From Vreelandella subglaciescola (GTDB lineage Bacteria; Pseudomonadota; Gammaproteobacteria; Pseudomonadales; Halomonadaceae): 64,000 nucleotides of DNA. Below, one piece after another: positions 48,585-58,150 of the stretch; the first letter of the stretch is position 1, and every line of letters starts with the position of its first letter. The stretch covers positions 372,001 through 436,000 of the forward strand of contig NZ_LT670847.1 in the NCBI RefSeq assembly GCF_900142895.1, written 5' to 3'. The notes under the pieces were generated by a model. It had not been told where the DNA came from, did not search any database, and was given only the letters and a program-made list of their open reading frames with translations. Made by a program: the position numbers and the translations under genes.

Positions 48585-49655
48585 TTAGTGCTTTTGCCAG
48601 CGCGCCGCTTCCAGTGCGCCCAGCGCCTTGACGCCTGCACGCTCAACGCCGGCTGAGATCGCGATGCCTAGCCTGTCCCCGAGGCTCTGAGGTGCTTCCA
48701 GCCAGACGCTGAAAACACGCGCCTGCTGCATGCGCTCAACCAGATACGCCTCGCTGGTCTGCACGCTGTCAATCAAGCCGTGGTCGAGCGCCTCGCTGCC
48801 ATACCAGATCTCGCCGGTGGCAAGCATTTCGATATCCACGGCGGGGCGATGCCGGGACACGTAGTCCTTGAACAGGCGGTGAGTGTTTTCCAGATCGCCG
48901 ATAAACTTTTCGCGGCCTTCTTCGGTATTCTCCCCCAGCACGGTCAGCGTGCGCTTGTACTTGCCCGCGGTCAGAAGCTCCACGTCAATGTCATGGCGCT
49001 TGAGCAGGCGGTGTACGTTAGGCACCTGAGCGACCACGCCAATAGAGCCGAGGACCGCAAAGGGGGCCGCTTTAATGTGGCTGGCGGTACACGCCATCAA
49101 ATAGCCGCCGCTGGCCGCGACCTTGTCGATACATACGGTAGTAGCCAGGCCGGCCGCCGTCAGCCGCTCCAGTTCGGCCGCTGCCAGGCCGTAGGCGTGC
49201 ACCAGCCCGCCGCCGGATTCCAGCCGCACTACCACCTCGTCATCAGCGCTTGCTACGTCGATGACCGCGGAGATTTCTTCGGCGAAGTGCTCGGTGGCAG
49301 ATGCCTTGATATCACCGTAAAAATCCAGCACCCAGACACGGGGCTGCTTGCCCTGTTCGGCAGAGTCTTCTTGCGAGCTGGTTTTCTCGGCGTTTTTATC
49401 CTTGCGGCCGGCTTTGCGCTTGGGGCACAGCGCGTGCCACCATTTTTTACCCCGCTTGGGTTCTTTGCTGGCCGTATCCAGCTGACGATGACGCTGGCGG
49501 CGCTGGTCGTTAAGCGTCTCGATATGCAGCGTCAACCCGTCATCGTCGCCGCCGCTTTTGGCACGCCGAAACAGCAACGCCGTTAGCCCCACCAGGCCGA
49601 TCACAATCACCGCCTGTATGAAAAACGTGACAATATTGATTACCCAGTCACCCAC
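48585..49655 (-). CDS. sohB: Inner-membrane protease SohB
   Basis: A 356-residue peptidase of the S49 (signal peptide peptidase A) family. An N-terminal membrane span (about 6-30) and a basic, charged linker (about 50-105) precede the protease domain. The catalytic Ser is in DKVAASGGYLMA and the Lys in AGKYKRTLT, with FAVLGSIGVVAQVPN between. Length and layout equal E. coli SohB (349), which degrades periplasmic or membrane proteins. The gene stands alone and faces the ArsR gene tail to tail. Confidence 0.92.
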   Translation of the reverse strand: MGDWVINIVTFFIQAVIVIGLVGLTALLFRRAKSGGDDDGLTLHIETLNDQRRQRHRQLDTASKEPKRGKKWWHALCPKRKAGRKDKNAEKTSSQEDSAEQGKQPRVWVLDFYGDIKASATEHFAEEISAVIDVASADDEVVVRLESGGGLVHAYGLAAAELERLTAAGLATTVCIDKVAASGGYLMACTASHIKAAPFAVLGSIGVVAQVPNVHRLLKRHDIDVELLTAGKYKRTLTVLGENTEEGREKFIGDLENTHRLFKDYVSRHRPAVDIEMLATGEIWYGSEALDHGLIDSVQTSEAYLVERMQQARVFSVWLEAPQSLGDRLGIAISAGVERAGVKALGALEAARWQKH

Positions 49656-49791
49656 TTGCTTTCTCCTCGTGTTGGCGCACTCATCGTCGCGCGCCGTTTA
49701 CCGCTAACGCGGCAAGTGATGTTACGCTCATATGTCTGTTACTGACTGCCAAGCCAACGTTATTTATTGCCCAAGACCAAGAGAGCCCGCC

Positions 49792-50103
49792 ATGTCGTCC
49801 ACTACGCTTGAAAAACTGCAGGCACGCTTTGATCCGGACGCCGCTCGCAACATGCACGAAGTGTTCCAGTTTCATTTTTCCGACCTCGGCGATTACTACC
49901 TGCGCATCAACGACGGCACGCTAGACGTAAAAACGGGAGAACACGACGATCCTTCCGTTAGCCTGAGCCTTTCAAGCGACACGCTCAAAGGCCTCATGCG
50001 CGGTGAGATCAACGGCATGAGCGCCTTTATGAGCGGCAAGCTTAAAGCCACGGGCAACGTGATGCTGGCGACCCGGCTAAGCGCGCTGTTCCCCGACGCC
50101 TAG
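49792..50103 (+). CDS. SCP2 sterol-binding-domain protein
   Basis: A 103-residue protein that is almost entirely one SCP2 domain: LEKLQARFDPDAARNMHEVFQF, then DGTLDVKTGEHDDPSVSLSLSSDTLKGL in pieces, and GMSAFMSGKLKATGNVMLATRL at the end. SCP2 domains bind lipids or other hydrophobic ligands; bacterial stand-alone forms are poorly understood. The ATG at 49792 has AAGAGAG upstream and gives the standard domain start. It is divergent from sohB and convergent with nudC. Confidence 0.85.
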   Translation: MSSTTLEKLQARFDPDAARNMHEVFQFHFSDLGDYYLRINDGTLDVKTGEHDDPSVSLSLSSDTLKGLMRGEINGMSAFMSGKLKATGNVMLATRLSALFPDA

Positions 50104-50137
50104 CCGTGTGGCCGCCTCTGATAAATACAGGCTCTTA

Positions 50138-50920
50138 TCAGCTACGCCATTTCGCCAGGTGTACTTCGATTAGCTCCCGGGCGATGGAGTAAGGTTGCGG
50201 CAGCCCGGGTAGCTGTCGCGGGGAGAACCAGGCCGCGTCGCTGATTTCGTGTTCATCGATACGGATCCGCCGAGTTGTTGCTTCGGCAAAATAGCCCAGC
50301 ATCAGCGAGTGCGGAAACGGCCACGCTTGGCTGTGGTGATAACGCAGGTTATCGATGTGCACGCCCACCTCTTCAAAGACTTCCCGGTGCACGGCCTCCT
50401 CGGCCGACTCACCCGGCTCGATAAACCCGGCCAGCGTGGAATACTGCCCCGGCCGAAAGCGCGGGCTGCGCCCCAGCAGCATCGCTTCACCGCAGGTCAC
50501 CAGCGTAATGATGCACGGCGAAATACGCGGATAGTTGCGGTGCCCACAGGCGTGACAGTGCATGGCGAACTCGGCGGCAAGCCTGGTTGCGCGTGCGCCG
50601 CAGCGCCCGCAGAAGCGATGATTCTGCAGCCAGGCCCCTACCTGTAGCGCCGTGGATAGCAGGCTGAACCAGCGGTGTGACAGCTCGGCCATCCATTGGC
50701 GTCCGTCAATCCAGCTATTGTCAGGGGCGTCAGCCACCGCCAGCGCGACCGGCTCGTCCTGCCAGTAGCACAAGGGCTGCATGGTTTCATCCCAGCTCTG
50801 CCAGGGCTGAAGCGGTATCAGCGCTGTTTCGCCGGCGGCGGGCGCGGGCGCAATCTTGTTGTGGGAAATAACAATCACACGGCCGGCACTGACGCCGGCA
50901 GGAATTTCACGCCTGAGCAT
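50138..50920 (-). CDS. nudC: NAD(+) diphosphatase (NudC)
   Basis: NudC hydrolyses NADH/NAD to NMN and AMP and removes NAD caps from RNA. The 260-residue protein has a four-cysteine zinc site (FCGRCG and MHCHACG). The Nudix box GFIEPGESAEEAVHREVFEEVG follows, in segments, with the catalytic Glu residues. SQAWPFPHSLM is the NudC signature, here Ala in place of the usual Pro. The ATG at 50920 has GAGG 6 bases upstream and overlaps the end of dnaQ by 14 bases, so the two are translationally coupled. Confidence 0.93.
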   Translation of the reverse strand: MLRREIPAGVSAGRVIVISHNKIAPAPAAGETALIPLQPWQSWDETMQPLCYWQDEPVALAVADAPDNSWIDGRQWMAELSHRWFSLLSTALQVGAWLQNHRFCGRCGARATRLAAEFAMHCHACGHRNYPRISPCIITLVTCGEAMLLGRSPRFRPGQYSTLAGFIEPGESAEEAVHREVFEEVGVHIDNLRYHHSQAWPFPHSLMLGYFAEATTRRIRIDEHEISDAAWFSPRQLPGLPQPYSIARELIEVHLAKWRS

Positions 50921-51656
50921 CGTGGACCTCACCCTCCTGCCAGCGCAGCTGGTGCGCGGTGCACTTGGTCTGATGGGCGGCTTCTTCTTCGGCGCTGGGC
51001 GCAACCACGCGCAGACGGCCCGGCGCCAGCGACATCCGCTGTATGGCAAGCCCCTGAGCGCCTTCGCCATTGCCATTGGCGGGCTCATCGCTTGGCGCCT
51101 CGGCATCCAGCGTCAGCATCGTTTGCCCGCCGGTCATCGCCAGGTAGACGTCAGCCAGAATTTCGGCATCGAGCAAGGCGCCGTGGAGCACACGGTGGCC
51201 GTTCTCGATATCGTAACGCTTGCACAGCGCATCAAGGGTGTTGCGCTGGCCCGGGTGTTTTTTCCGCGCCATGGTCAGCGTATCAAGGATGCCACAGTGC
51301 TCGGCCACCGGGGCAAACGCCGGCGCCGGGCGCTGCTTATTCAGCCGCGCTATCTCGTGGTCGATAAAGCCCACGTCAAAGGGCGCGTTATGGATGACCA
51401 GCTCGGCCCCTTCGATAAACGCCCAGAACGCATCGGCCACCTGGGCAAACACCGGCTCATTGGCGACCTTGTCATCGTCGATACCGTGAATCGCCACCAC
51501 TTCGGCGTCGATGTGGCGCTCGGGGTTGATGTACTGATGGTAGGTGCGTCCGGTCAAACGCCGGTTGACCATTTCCACCGCGCCAATTTCCACCAGCCGA
51601 TGCCCTTGTCTGGGATCAATGCCGGTGGTCTCGGTGTCCAGAATGACCTGGCGCAT
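50907..51656 (-). CDS. dnaQ: DNA polymerase III epsilon subunit
   Basis: The proofreading 3'-5' exonuclease of DNA polymerase III. The 249-residue protein shows Exo I LDTETTG with Asp7 and Glu9, Exo II HNAPFDVGFID, and Exo III with HGALLDAEILADVY. QTMLTLD after the exonuclease domain is a clamp-binding motif. The C-terminal tail (about 190-249), which binds the alpha subunit, is variable. It lies between rnhA and nudC on the same strand; dnaQ-rnhA linkage is very common, although in E. coli the two are divergent. Confidence 0.95.
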   Translation of the reverse strand: MRQVILDTETTGIDPRQGHRLVEIGAVEMVNRRLTGRTYHQYINPERHIDAEVVAIHGIDDDKVANEPVFAQVADAFWAFIEGAELVIHNAPFDVGFIDHEIARLNKQRPAPAFAPVAEHCGILDTLTMARKKHPGQRNTLDALCKRYDIENGHRVLHGALLDAEILADVYLAMTGGQTMLTLDAEAPSDEPANGNGEGAQGLAIQRMSLAPGRLRVVAPSAEEEAAHQTKCTAHQLRWQEGEVHDAQA

Positions 51657-51680
51657 CGGGCTCTCCTATCTCGTTCGTCT

Positions 51681-52142
51681 TTATCCAATATTCTCATCGA
51701 TGGCCTGATTGGCCAGGGCATCGGCGCGCTCGTTGCCGGGATGGCCGCTATGCCCTTTGACCCAGTGCCATTCAACGCGATGACGCTGTGTTTCGGCATG
51801 CAGCGCCTGCCACAGCTCGGCGTTTTTGACCGGCTGTTTGGCAGCGGTTTTCCAGCCGCGTTTCAGCCAGTTATGAATCCACTGGGTAATGCCCTGACGG
51901 ACGTATTGGGAATCGGTCCAAAGCGCTATCTCGCAGGGGGTATTCAGGGTGCGCAGCGCGCTGATCGCGGCCATCAGCTCCATGCGGTTATTGGTCGTAT
52001 GGGCTTCAAAGCCGTAAAGCGTTTTTTCATGGTCGCCGCTTTGCAGTACCACGCCCCAGCCGCCAACGCCGGGGTTGCCCCGGCAGGCGCCGTCGGTATA
52101 AACCGTCACGCATGGCAGGGGCGTGCTTGCTTGTGTACTCAA
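51681..52142 (-). CDS. rnhA: Ribonuclease HI
   Basis: RNase HI cuts the RNA strand of RNA-DNA hybrids. The 153-residue protein has all catalytic acids: Asp in [11 protein letters not shown], Glu in [10 protein letters not shown], Asp in LWTDSQYV and the late Asp in NERADALA, plus [10 protein letters not shown]. The length equals the E. coli enzyme (155). The start overlaps the stop of the methyltransferase gene by 4 bases. It lies 24 bases upstream of dnaQ, so methyltransferase, rnhA, dnaQ and nudC form one leftward operon. Confidence 0.96.
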   Translation of the reverse strand: MSTQASTPLPCVTVYTDGACRGNPGVGGWGVVLQSGDHEKTLYGFEAHTTNNRMELMAAISALRTLNTPCEIALWTDSQYVRQGITQWIHNWLKRGWKTAAKQPVKNAELWQALHAETQRHRVEWHWVKGHSGHPGNERADALANQAIDENIG

Positions 52143-52930
52143 CGCATCTTCCTTTTACGGGTGTCATTGTCCGGTGCCGTTGACTGCAGGCGTGTAGCAC
52201 CAAACGGGCGCGATGCAGCCGGTGCTTGCAGGCCAAACCTGAGCCGCTGCACGGGGGCGCGGTGGCGTTTGCGCCGCGCCCGGATCATATAGCTGGCGCC
52301 CCACGGCAGGTTATAGCGCCGCCCAAGCGCTTCCCAGCGCTCGCGGCACGCCTTGGTGCCGAGGGCGCGAAACCCGCAGTAGTCTACGCGCTCGACTTCA
52401 AAGTCGACAAATTCCAGCCAGTCACGCAGCCTGCCCGGTGTTTTCCAGACGCCGTTGCCGGGGTACTCCCGGCGCTTCGGGCCAAGGCGGTGCTCCAGCG
52501 TGGCCACGCCCAGCGGGTGAAAGCCGAAAATCACCAACAAGCCGCTATCACTCGTGACGCGCGCCGCCTCGGCGAGCCCGCGGTGCGCATGGGGGCAGTG
52601 TTCCAAAAAGTGGTGAACCAGTGTGACATCGATACATTCATCGGGGAGCGCCAGCGCCCCGGGCGGGCAGACAAGAGTGGATTCGTGCTCGGCACATTGC
52701 CGCGCTGGCGCCCATTGCATCACATGGGATGAGCGGGCCAGCGGCGTTTGCGCCAGCAGCGACGCCCCCATCGAGAGTTCCAGACCGTGCTGATCCCGAC
52801 GCGATTCGAGTAGCGGCCCCAGGCAGGCTGTCTGTGCCGCGACAAGCGTTTTTCCACGCTCGGAGCGCCAGTAGCGCCGGCTTGACGCCAGCCGCTCGCG
52901 CCACGCGACATCCGCCTGCGAAGTTGACAT
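52139..52930 (-). CDS. Class I SAM-dependent methyltransferase
   Basis: A 263-residue protein with a partial Rossmann methyltransferase pattern: [13 protein letters not shown] in the position of motif I, then [22 protein letters not shown] as motif IV with its acidic post-strand. [25 protein letters not shown] is the motif V/VI region. The glycine loop is degenerate. Such genes commonly precede rnhA and dnaQ in gammaproteobacteria; the substrate is unknown. The ATG at 52930 has GGGGAGCG about 8 bases upstream. It is divergent from gloB, and the two share a 63-base promoter region. Confidence 0.85.
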   Translation of the reverse strand: MSTSQADVAWRERLASSRRYWRSERGKTLVAAQTACLGPLLESRRDQHGLELSMGASLLAQTPLARSSHVMQWAPARQCAEHESTLVCPPGALALPDECIDVTLVHHFLEHCPHAHRGLAEAARVTSDSGLLVIFGFHPLGVATLEHRLGPKRREYPGNGVWKTPGRLRDWLEFVDFEVERVDYCGFRALGTKACRERWEALGRRYNLPWGASYMIRARRKRHRAPVQRLRFGLQAPAASRPFGATRLQSTAPDNDTRKRKMR

Positions 52931-52993
52931 AGAAAGCGCTCCCCTCCAAAGTATCGGCGTTTTTGACGTCCCATGTTTGATAAGGATCTCGCC

Positions 52994-53761
52994 ATGCTGA
53001 GCGTGACACCGATACCCGCCTTTAGCGACAATTATATTTGGCTCCTGCGCCAGGACGCGAGCCAGAATGTTTGCGTGGTAGACCCCGGTGAAGCCGCTCC
53101 GGTGATCGAGATGCTCGAGCGCGAGTCGCTCACTCTGGAAACGGTGCTGATCACCCATCACCACCATGATCATACCGGCGGACTCAGCGAGCTGATCAGC
53201 CGCTATGCTCCCCGGGTGATCGGGCCGGACAATCCCGCTATCAAGGGCATAACCGACGCCGTAGGCGAAGGGGACGAAGTGCGCGTCATGGGGCGCCTGT
53301 TTGAAGTCATGGCAACGCCCGGCCACACCCTGGACCACCTCAGTTTTTTCACCCCGGGCATCCCCTCGCTGCTGTTCTGCGGCGACACGCTGTTTTGCGC
53401 CGGCTGCGGCAGACTGTTTGAAGGCACGCCCGAACAGCTTTACACCGCGCTTAATCGCTTTGCCGAACTGCCCGAGGAAACCCTCGTCTTTGCAGCCCAT
53501 GAATATACCCAGGCCAACCTGGTATTTGCCCGCGAGGCGGACCCTGATAATAAACATGTGGCCCATGCCCTGCAGGATTGCCGGCGTGCGCGCGAGGCCG
53601 AGCGGCCGACGCTGCCCAGTACAATTGGACGCGAGTTGAACATTAACCCCTATTTGCGTGTCCATACCGCCAGCGTGCGCAACGCCGCCGGTGCCCAGGG
53701 CGCCAACGGCGATAACCTTGACACCTTTACCACGCTGCGGAAATGGAAAAACCGTTTTTAA
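52994..53761 (+). CDS. gloB: Hydroxyacylglutathione hydrolase (glyoxalase II)
   Basis: GloB hydrolyses S-lactoylglutathione to lactate and glutathione in methylglyoxal detoxification. The 255-residue metallo-beta-lactamase-fold protein has the binuclear metal site THHHHDHTGG, then TPGHTLDHLSFF, FCGDTLFCAGCGRLFEG and the substrate-binding AAHEYTQANLVFA. The C-terminal glutathione-binding part (LPSTIGRELNINPYLR) is complete. The ATG at 52994 has an AAGGAT box; an in-frame ATG seven codons earlier is less likely. Confidence 0.95.
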   Translation: MLSVTPIPAFSDNYIWLLRQDASQNVCVVDPGEAAPVIEMLERESLTLETVLITHHHHDHTGGLSELISRYAPRVIGPDNPAIKGITDAVGEGDEVRVMGRLFEVMATPGHTLDHLSFFTPGIPSLLFCGDTLFCAGCGRLFEGTPEQLYTALNRFAELPEETLVFAAHEYTQANLVFAREADPDNKHVAHALQDCRRAREAERPTLPSTIGRELNINPYLRVHTASVRNAAGAQGANGDNLDTFTTLRKWKNRF

Positions 53762-53841
53762 CTCACAGACAGCTCACCGTGCATCGCTTTTTTTGTCGCG
53801 GCACGGCAGCGCGCTCCAATCAGACTTCACGTTAATCGCCT

Positions 53842-55137
53842 ATGACCTATCGCACAATGCGCCAACGCTTTCTGCTCAGCGCCGGCAGCACGGTAATGAT
53901 GAGCCTGCTGCTTGCCGCCACCGAACAGCACGCCGCGGCCATGCCCAGCGTTGCCGGCGCCGCGACGCTTGCCAGCTCGTCTTATAGTTCGCCTCAGCCT
54001 ACGTCTTATAGGGCTTCTTCCGGTACCTCCGACAGCACCTCTCACGGCACGCCGGCGGGTATAACGGCGACTGTCGCGCATCCTTCGTTGACGCCTGATG
54101 TTACCTCCCGAAGCTTCTTCTGGGACGCGGTGGATGCCGTACCGCAGGATGCTTGGACGCAGCTGCGCAAAAGCTTTACCTGGGATATCGACGCGCTGCC
54201 GCCCAGCGCCCGGGCGCGCGTGGACAAGTGGATCGCTCGCTATCGCCAAAGCCCGGAAAACATTGTCAGCATTACGCGTGAAGCCAGGCCGTGGCTGGCG
54301 TGGATTACCCAGCAGGTCGAAGAACGCGGTCTGCCGGGCGAGATCGCGCTGCTGCCATTCATCGAAAGCTCATTTGACCCCGGTGCACGCAGCTACAGAG
54401 GAGCGGCCGGCCTGTGGCAGTTCATGCCGCGCACCGGTGATGCACTTGGCCTGGTGCGTAACGGGCGCTATGACGGCCGTCTGGACGTCACCGCCTCAAC
54501 CGGTGCCGCCCTTGACTACATCGAAATGCAGGCCGACCAGTGGTACGGCGGCGATATCCCTTTGTCACTGGCGGCGTATAACGCCGGTGCCGGTACGGTT
54601 AACGGCGCCCGCCGCCAAGCTCAGCGTCAAGGCCGCGGCGGCGATTACTGGGCACTCAACACCCTGCCCGGTGAAACCATGCAGTACTTGCCCAAGCTTT
54701 ACGCGATCGCCCAGATTATTGGCGATCCCGAGCGCTATAACGTCAGCCTGCCCGAGATTCACGCCGCCCCAGCGTTTGCCAGCGTGACGATTGACCGGCG
54801 TATCACGTTAAAAAGCGCCTCCCGGCTGCTCGACGTTAGTCAGTCGCGGCTGGCACGGTTGAACCCGGGGCTGCTTCAGGGCACGCTAGACCCCGGCAAC
54901 GCCCGCACGTTGCTGGTACCCAGTGATGCTGATCGCCAGGCAATTGCCGCACTTTCCGGCACCGATAACCGCAGCGGAGCGCAGGTAGCGTCAACCCATC
55001 GCGTTGAGCGCGGCGACAATCTTTCGGCCATTGCCACACGCTACAACGTAAGCCAGCAGGATCTGATTCGCTGGAACGCCATTGACCGCCCCAGCACGTT
55101 ACAGCCCGGGCAGCTTTTGTCCCTGTCAGGCGGCTAG
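53842..55137 (+). CDS. mltD: Membrane-bound lytic transglycosylase D-like, with LysM
   Basis: A 431-residue exported murein enzyme. A signal sequence (about 10-33, MMSLLLAATEQHAAA) is followed by a Ser/Thr-rich linker to about 90. The lytic transglycosylase domain (about 145-310) has the catalytic Glu in LPFIESSFDPGARS, then GAAGLWQFMP and LSLAAYNAGAGTVN. A C-terminal LysM domain (about 384-428) begins THRVERGDNLSAIATRYNV and binds peptidoglycan. A classical lipobox cysteine is not seen in the leader, unlike E. coli MltD. No clear ribosome site precedes the ATG; the ATG at 53860 is an alternative. Confidence 0.88.
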   Translation: MTYRTMRQRFLLSAGSTVMMSLLLAATEQHAAAMPSVAGAATLASSSYSSPQPTSYRASSGTSDSTSHGTPAGITATVAHPSLTPDVTSRSFFWDAVDAVPQDAWTQLRKSFTWDIDALPPSARARVDKWIARYRQSPENIVSITREARPWLAWITQQVEERGLPGEIALLPFIESSFDPGARSYRGAAGLWQFMPRTGDALGLVRNGRYDGRLDVTASTGAALDYIEMQADQWYGGDIPLSLAAYNAGAGTVNGARRQAQRQGRGGDYWALNTLPGETMQYLPKLYAIAQIIGDPERYNVSLPEIHAAPAFASVTIDRRITLKSASRLLDVSQSRLARLNPGLLQGTLDPGNARTLLVPSDADRQAIAALSGTDNRSGAQVASTHRVERGDNLSAIATRYNVSQQDLIRWNAIDRPSTLQPGQLLSLSGG

Positions 55138-55173
55138 GGTCGTCAGCGACATCCTCAAGGGAGGCAGGAAGCG

Positions 55174-57033
55174 ATGGACAGCAGGATCCTCTCATCAGCC
55201 CGCCAGCGCGTTAGTCGCTGGCTCGCCGTCGCGCTGTTATGTGCGGTTAGCGCAGGCGGAACCGCAACGGCTGACGTTGCGACCGTCAATGCCCTGTCGC
55301 TTTACGGCTCACCCGAGCTTCCCGCTGATTTCACCCACTTCCCCCATGTGAACCCCCAGGCGCCCACGGGCGGCACCATGGTGCGCACGGCCGTGGGCGG
55401 CAGCTTTGATTCCACCAACCCGTTTATCGTGCGCGGCACCCCGGCCAGCGGCGTCAGGCAAATTTACGACACCCTGATGGACTCCAACCCCGGCGAGCCG
55501 TTCAGCCTTTACGGTCTGGTGGCAAGCGGCGTGAGGATCGCGCCCGACCGCTCGTGGATCGAGTTTGACCTGCGCCCCGAGGCGCGCTTTCAGGACGGCG
55601 AACCGCTGACCGCCGACGACGTGGTCTTCAGCCTTGACCTGCTACGCGAAGACGGCAATCCCTTTTATCGCAGCTATTACGCCGGCGTGGGCGAGGCCGT
55701 GGCGCTGTCGCCGCATCGCGTGCGCTTTACGCTGAACGATACCGACTCCCGCGAGCTGCCGCTGATCGTCGCGCAAATGCCGATTCTGCCTCGCCACTAC
55801 TGGGCATCCCACGACTTTACCGCGCCCACGCTGGCTCACCACCCCGGCTCCGGGCCTTACCGCATCGACGAGGTCAATCCGGGCCGGCGCATCGTCTACG
55901 CCCGCGACGATAACTACTGGGGCAAAGACCTGCCGGTTAACGTCGGGCGCTATAACATCGACCGGCTGGTATTCGACTACTACCGCGACCGGGACATTGC
56001 CTGGGAGGCGTTCAAGGCGGGATTGACGGACTTTCGTACCGATGCGCGCGCGGCCACCTGGGCTATCGGCTATGATTTCCCGGCCTTTGAAGACGGGCTG
56101 GTCAAGCGGATCACCGTGCCCGACGTCACGCCCTCGATGATGCAGGCCTTCGTCTTCAACCTGCGCAAGGGCAAGTTTCAGGATCCCAGGGTCCGCGAAG
56201 CACTCAGCCTGACGTTTGATTTTCCCTGGCTGAACACCAATATTTTTTATGGCACCTACCAGCGCACCCAGAGCTTTTTTCAAAACTCGCCGATGCAGGC
56301 CAAAGGGCTGCCCTCAAGCGACGAGCTGGCGCTGCTTGCGCCCTATCATGACGCGCTGGTGGACTCTCACGGCTCGGCCGATCTGTTTGAAAAGCCGCTG
56401 CCCATCGAACAACCCACCGCCCTGCGCGCACGGCTGAAAAAAGCGCTCGGGCTGCTGCGCGAGGCGGGCTACCGCGTGGAAGACGGGACGCTGGTCCATG
56501 AGCAAAGCGGCCGGCCGCTACGCCTTGAAGTGCTGTTGTACGACTCCGGCCTTGAACGCGTCGTCCAGCCCATGCTGCGCAACATGGCGCGTCTCGGGGT
56601 AGAGACGTCGATCCGCATCGTCGATATCAGCCAGTACCTGAATCGCGTGCGCAATTTTGACTACGACATCGTCATCAGCCACTTCCCTCAGTCCAACAAT
56701 CCCGGCAACGAGCAGCGCGATTTCTGGACAAGCGCCGCCGCAGACCGGCCACAAAGCCGCAACGTCATGGGGCTTGAAAGCCCGGCCGTGGACGCGCTGG
56801 TTGAACAGTTGATCAGCGCCGACAGCCGCCAGGCGCTCAACACCGTGATCCATGCGCTTGATCGCGTGCTGCGCTGGGGGTTTTACGTCATTCCCCACTA
56901 TCATTCGGGCGAAACGCGCCTTGCCGTGTGGGACAAGTTTGGCTACCCCCAGCCGTTTCCCGCCTACGGCATGGATTTAGACGCCTGGTGGGTGGATACT
57001 GAGCGCGAAGCTGAACTTGAGCGCCGCCGCTAA
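55174..57033 (+). CDS. yejA: YejA-like peptide-binding protein
   Basis: A 619-residue periplasmic binding protein of the DppA/OppA family. A signal peptide (about 1-32, ending near TATAD) precedes the domain. Features are those of YejA: LYGSPELPADFTHFPHVNP, FDLRPEARFQDGEPLTADDVVFSL, GSGPYRIDEVNPGRRIVY and RNFDYDIVISHFPQSNNPGNEQ. It delivers oligopeptides (in E. coli including microcin C) to the YejBEF transporter encoded directly downstream. The ATG has GGGAGGCAGGAAG upstream. It is the first gene of yejABEF. Confidence 0.92.
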   Translation: MDSRILSSARQRVSRWLAVALLCAVSAGGTATADVATVNALSLYGSPELPADFTHFPHVNPQAPTGGTMVRTAVGGSFDSTNPFIVRGTPASGVRQIYDTLMDSNPGEPFSLYGLVASGVRIAPDRSWIEFDLRPEARFQDGEPLTADDVVFSLDLLREDGNPFYRSYYAGVGEAVALSPHRVRFTLNDTDSRELPLIVAQMPILPRHYWASHDFTAPTLAHHPGSGPYRIDEVNPGRRIVYARDDNYWGKDLPVNVGRYNIDRLVFDYYRDRDIAWEAFKAGLTDFRTDARAATWAIGYDFPAFEDGLVKRITVPDVTPSMMQAFVFNLRKGKFQDPRVREALSLTFDFPWLNTNIFYGTYQRTQSFFQNSPMQAKGLPSSDELALLAPYHDALVDSHGSADLFEKPLPIEQPTALRARLKKALGLLREAGYRVEDGTLVHEQSGRPLRLEVLLYDSGLERVVQPMLRNMARLGVETSIRIVDISQYLNRVRNFDYDIVISHFPQSNNPGNEQRDFWTSAAADRPQSRNVMGLESPAVDALVEQLISADSRQALNTVIHALDRVLRWGFYVIPHYHSGETRLAVWDKFGYPQPFPAYGMDLDAWWVDTEREAELERRR

Positions 57034-57073
57034 CGGCTGCCCCTGCTAACGAGGCTGCACAAGGAGTTGCGCT

Positions 57074-58147
57074 GTGGCTCGCTACACCCTACGCCGATTA
57101 CTGCTGATGATTCCCACGCTGGTGGGCATCATGCTGCTGAACTTCATTATCGTGCAGGCAGCCCCCGGCGGGCCGATCGACCAGATGCTCGCGCGCTTTG
57201 AGGGCGCCGACGCCATGGCCAGCACGCGGCTGGATACCGGCGGCGCGGATATTCAGGTCAACGACGACTCCCGCGGCGCGCGTGGCATCGACCCGCGCTT
57301 TATCGAGCAGCTCGAGCAGCAGTTCGGCTTTGACAAGCCCGCCCACGAGCGTTTTCTCGGTATGCTCGCCGACTACGCCACCTTCGACTTCGGCACCAGC
57401 TTCTTTCGCGACCGCCCGGTCATTGACCTGATGATCGAACGCCTGCCGGTATCCATCTCGCTGGGGCTCTGGACGACGCTGCTGGTATATTTCATCTCGA
57501 TTCCACTGGGCATCCGCAAAGCGCTGCATCACGGCTCGCGTTTTGACGTCTATTCCTCGGGGCTGGTGATTGTCGGCTACGCCATTCCGGGGTTTTTGTT
57601 CGCCATATTGCTCATCGTGCTATTCGCCAGCGGCGCCTATTTTGACTGGTTCCCGCTGCGTGGCCTGACCTCGCCCGACTTTGCCGACCTTTCCGCCTGG
57701 GGCAAGGTGAAGGATTACGTCTGGCACATCACGCTGCCGGTTCTCGCCGCCGCCATCGGCAGCTTTGCCACGCTGACGATGCTGACCAAAAACAGCTTTC
57801 TCGACGAAATCCACAAACAGTACGTGCTCACCGCACGCGCCAAGGGGGCCGACGAACACCGCATCCTCTACGGCCATGTATTTCGTAACGCCATGCTGAT
57901 CATCATTGCCGGCCTGCCCGCCGCGCTGGTGGGCATTTTCTTTACCGGAGCGCTGTTGATCGAGGTGATTTTCTCGCTGGACGGGCTGGGGCTGCTGGGC
58001 TTTGAGGCGGTTTTGCAACGCGATTACCCGGTGATTTTCGGCACGCTCTATCTGTATACCCTGATCGGGCTGCTGCTCAAACTGGTGTCCGACCTCACCT
58101 ACGTGTGGGTCGACCCGCGCATTGACTTCGATACGCGGGAGGCCTGA
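57074..58147 (+). CDS. yejB: Peptide ABC transporter permease YejB
   Basis: A 357-residue inner-membrane permease of the DppB family: start [21 protein letters not shown], six membrane spans, and the EAA-type loop [25 protein letters not shown] that contacts the ATPase. The 45-residue insert after the first span ([18 protein letters not shown] onward) is typical of YejB. It begins with GTG preceded by AAGGAG. It lies 40 bases after yejA and 3 bases before yejE. Confidence 0.93.
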   Translation: MARYTLRRLLLMIPTLVGIMLLNFIIVQAAPGGPIDQMLARFEGADAMASTRLDTGGADIQVNDDSRGARGIDPRFIEQLEQQFGFDKPAHERFLGMLADYATFDFGTSFFRDRPVIDLMIERLPVSISLGLWTTLLVYFISIPLGIRKALHHGSRFDVYSSGLVIVGYAIPGFLFAILLIVLFASGAYFDWFPLRGLTSPDFADLSAWGKVKDYVWHITLPVLAAAIGSFATLTMLTKNSFLDEIHKQYVLTARAKGADEHRILYGHVFRNAMLIIIAGLPAALVGIFFTGALLIEVIFSLDGLGLLGFEAVLQRDYPVIFGTLYLYTLIGLLLKLVSDLTYVWVDPRIDFDTREA

Positions 58148-58150
58148 CCC

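Noticed and set aside
52931..53665. A 508-codon reading of the methyltransferase frame extending across gloB
   Set aside because: The extra 245 codons are the antisense of gloB; the ATG at 52930 has a good ribosome site and gives a normal protein.
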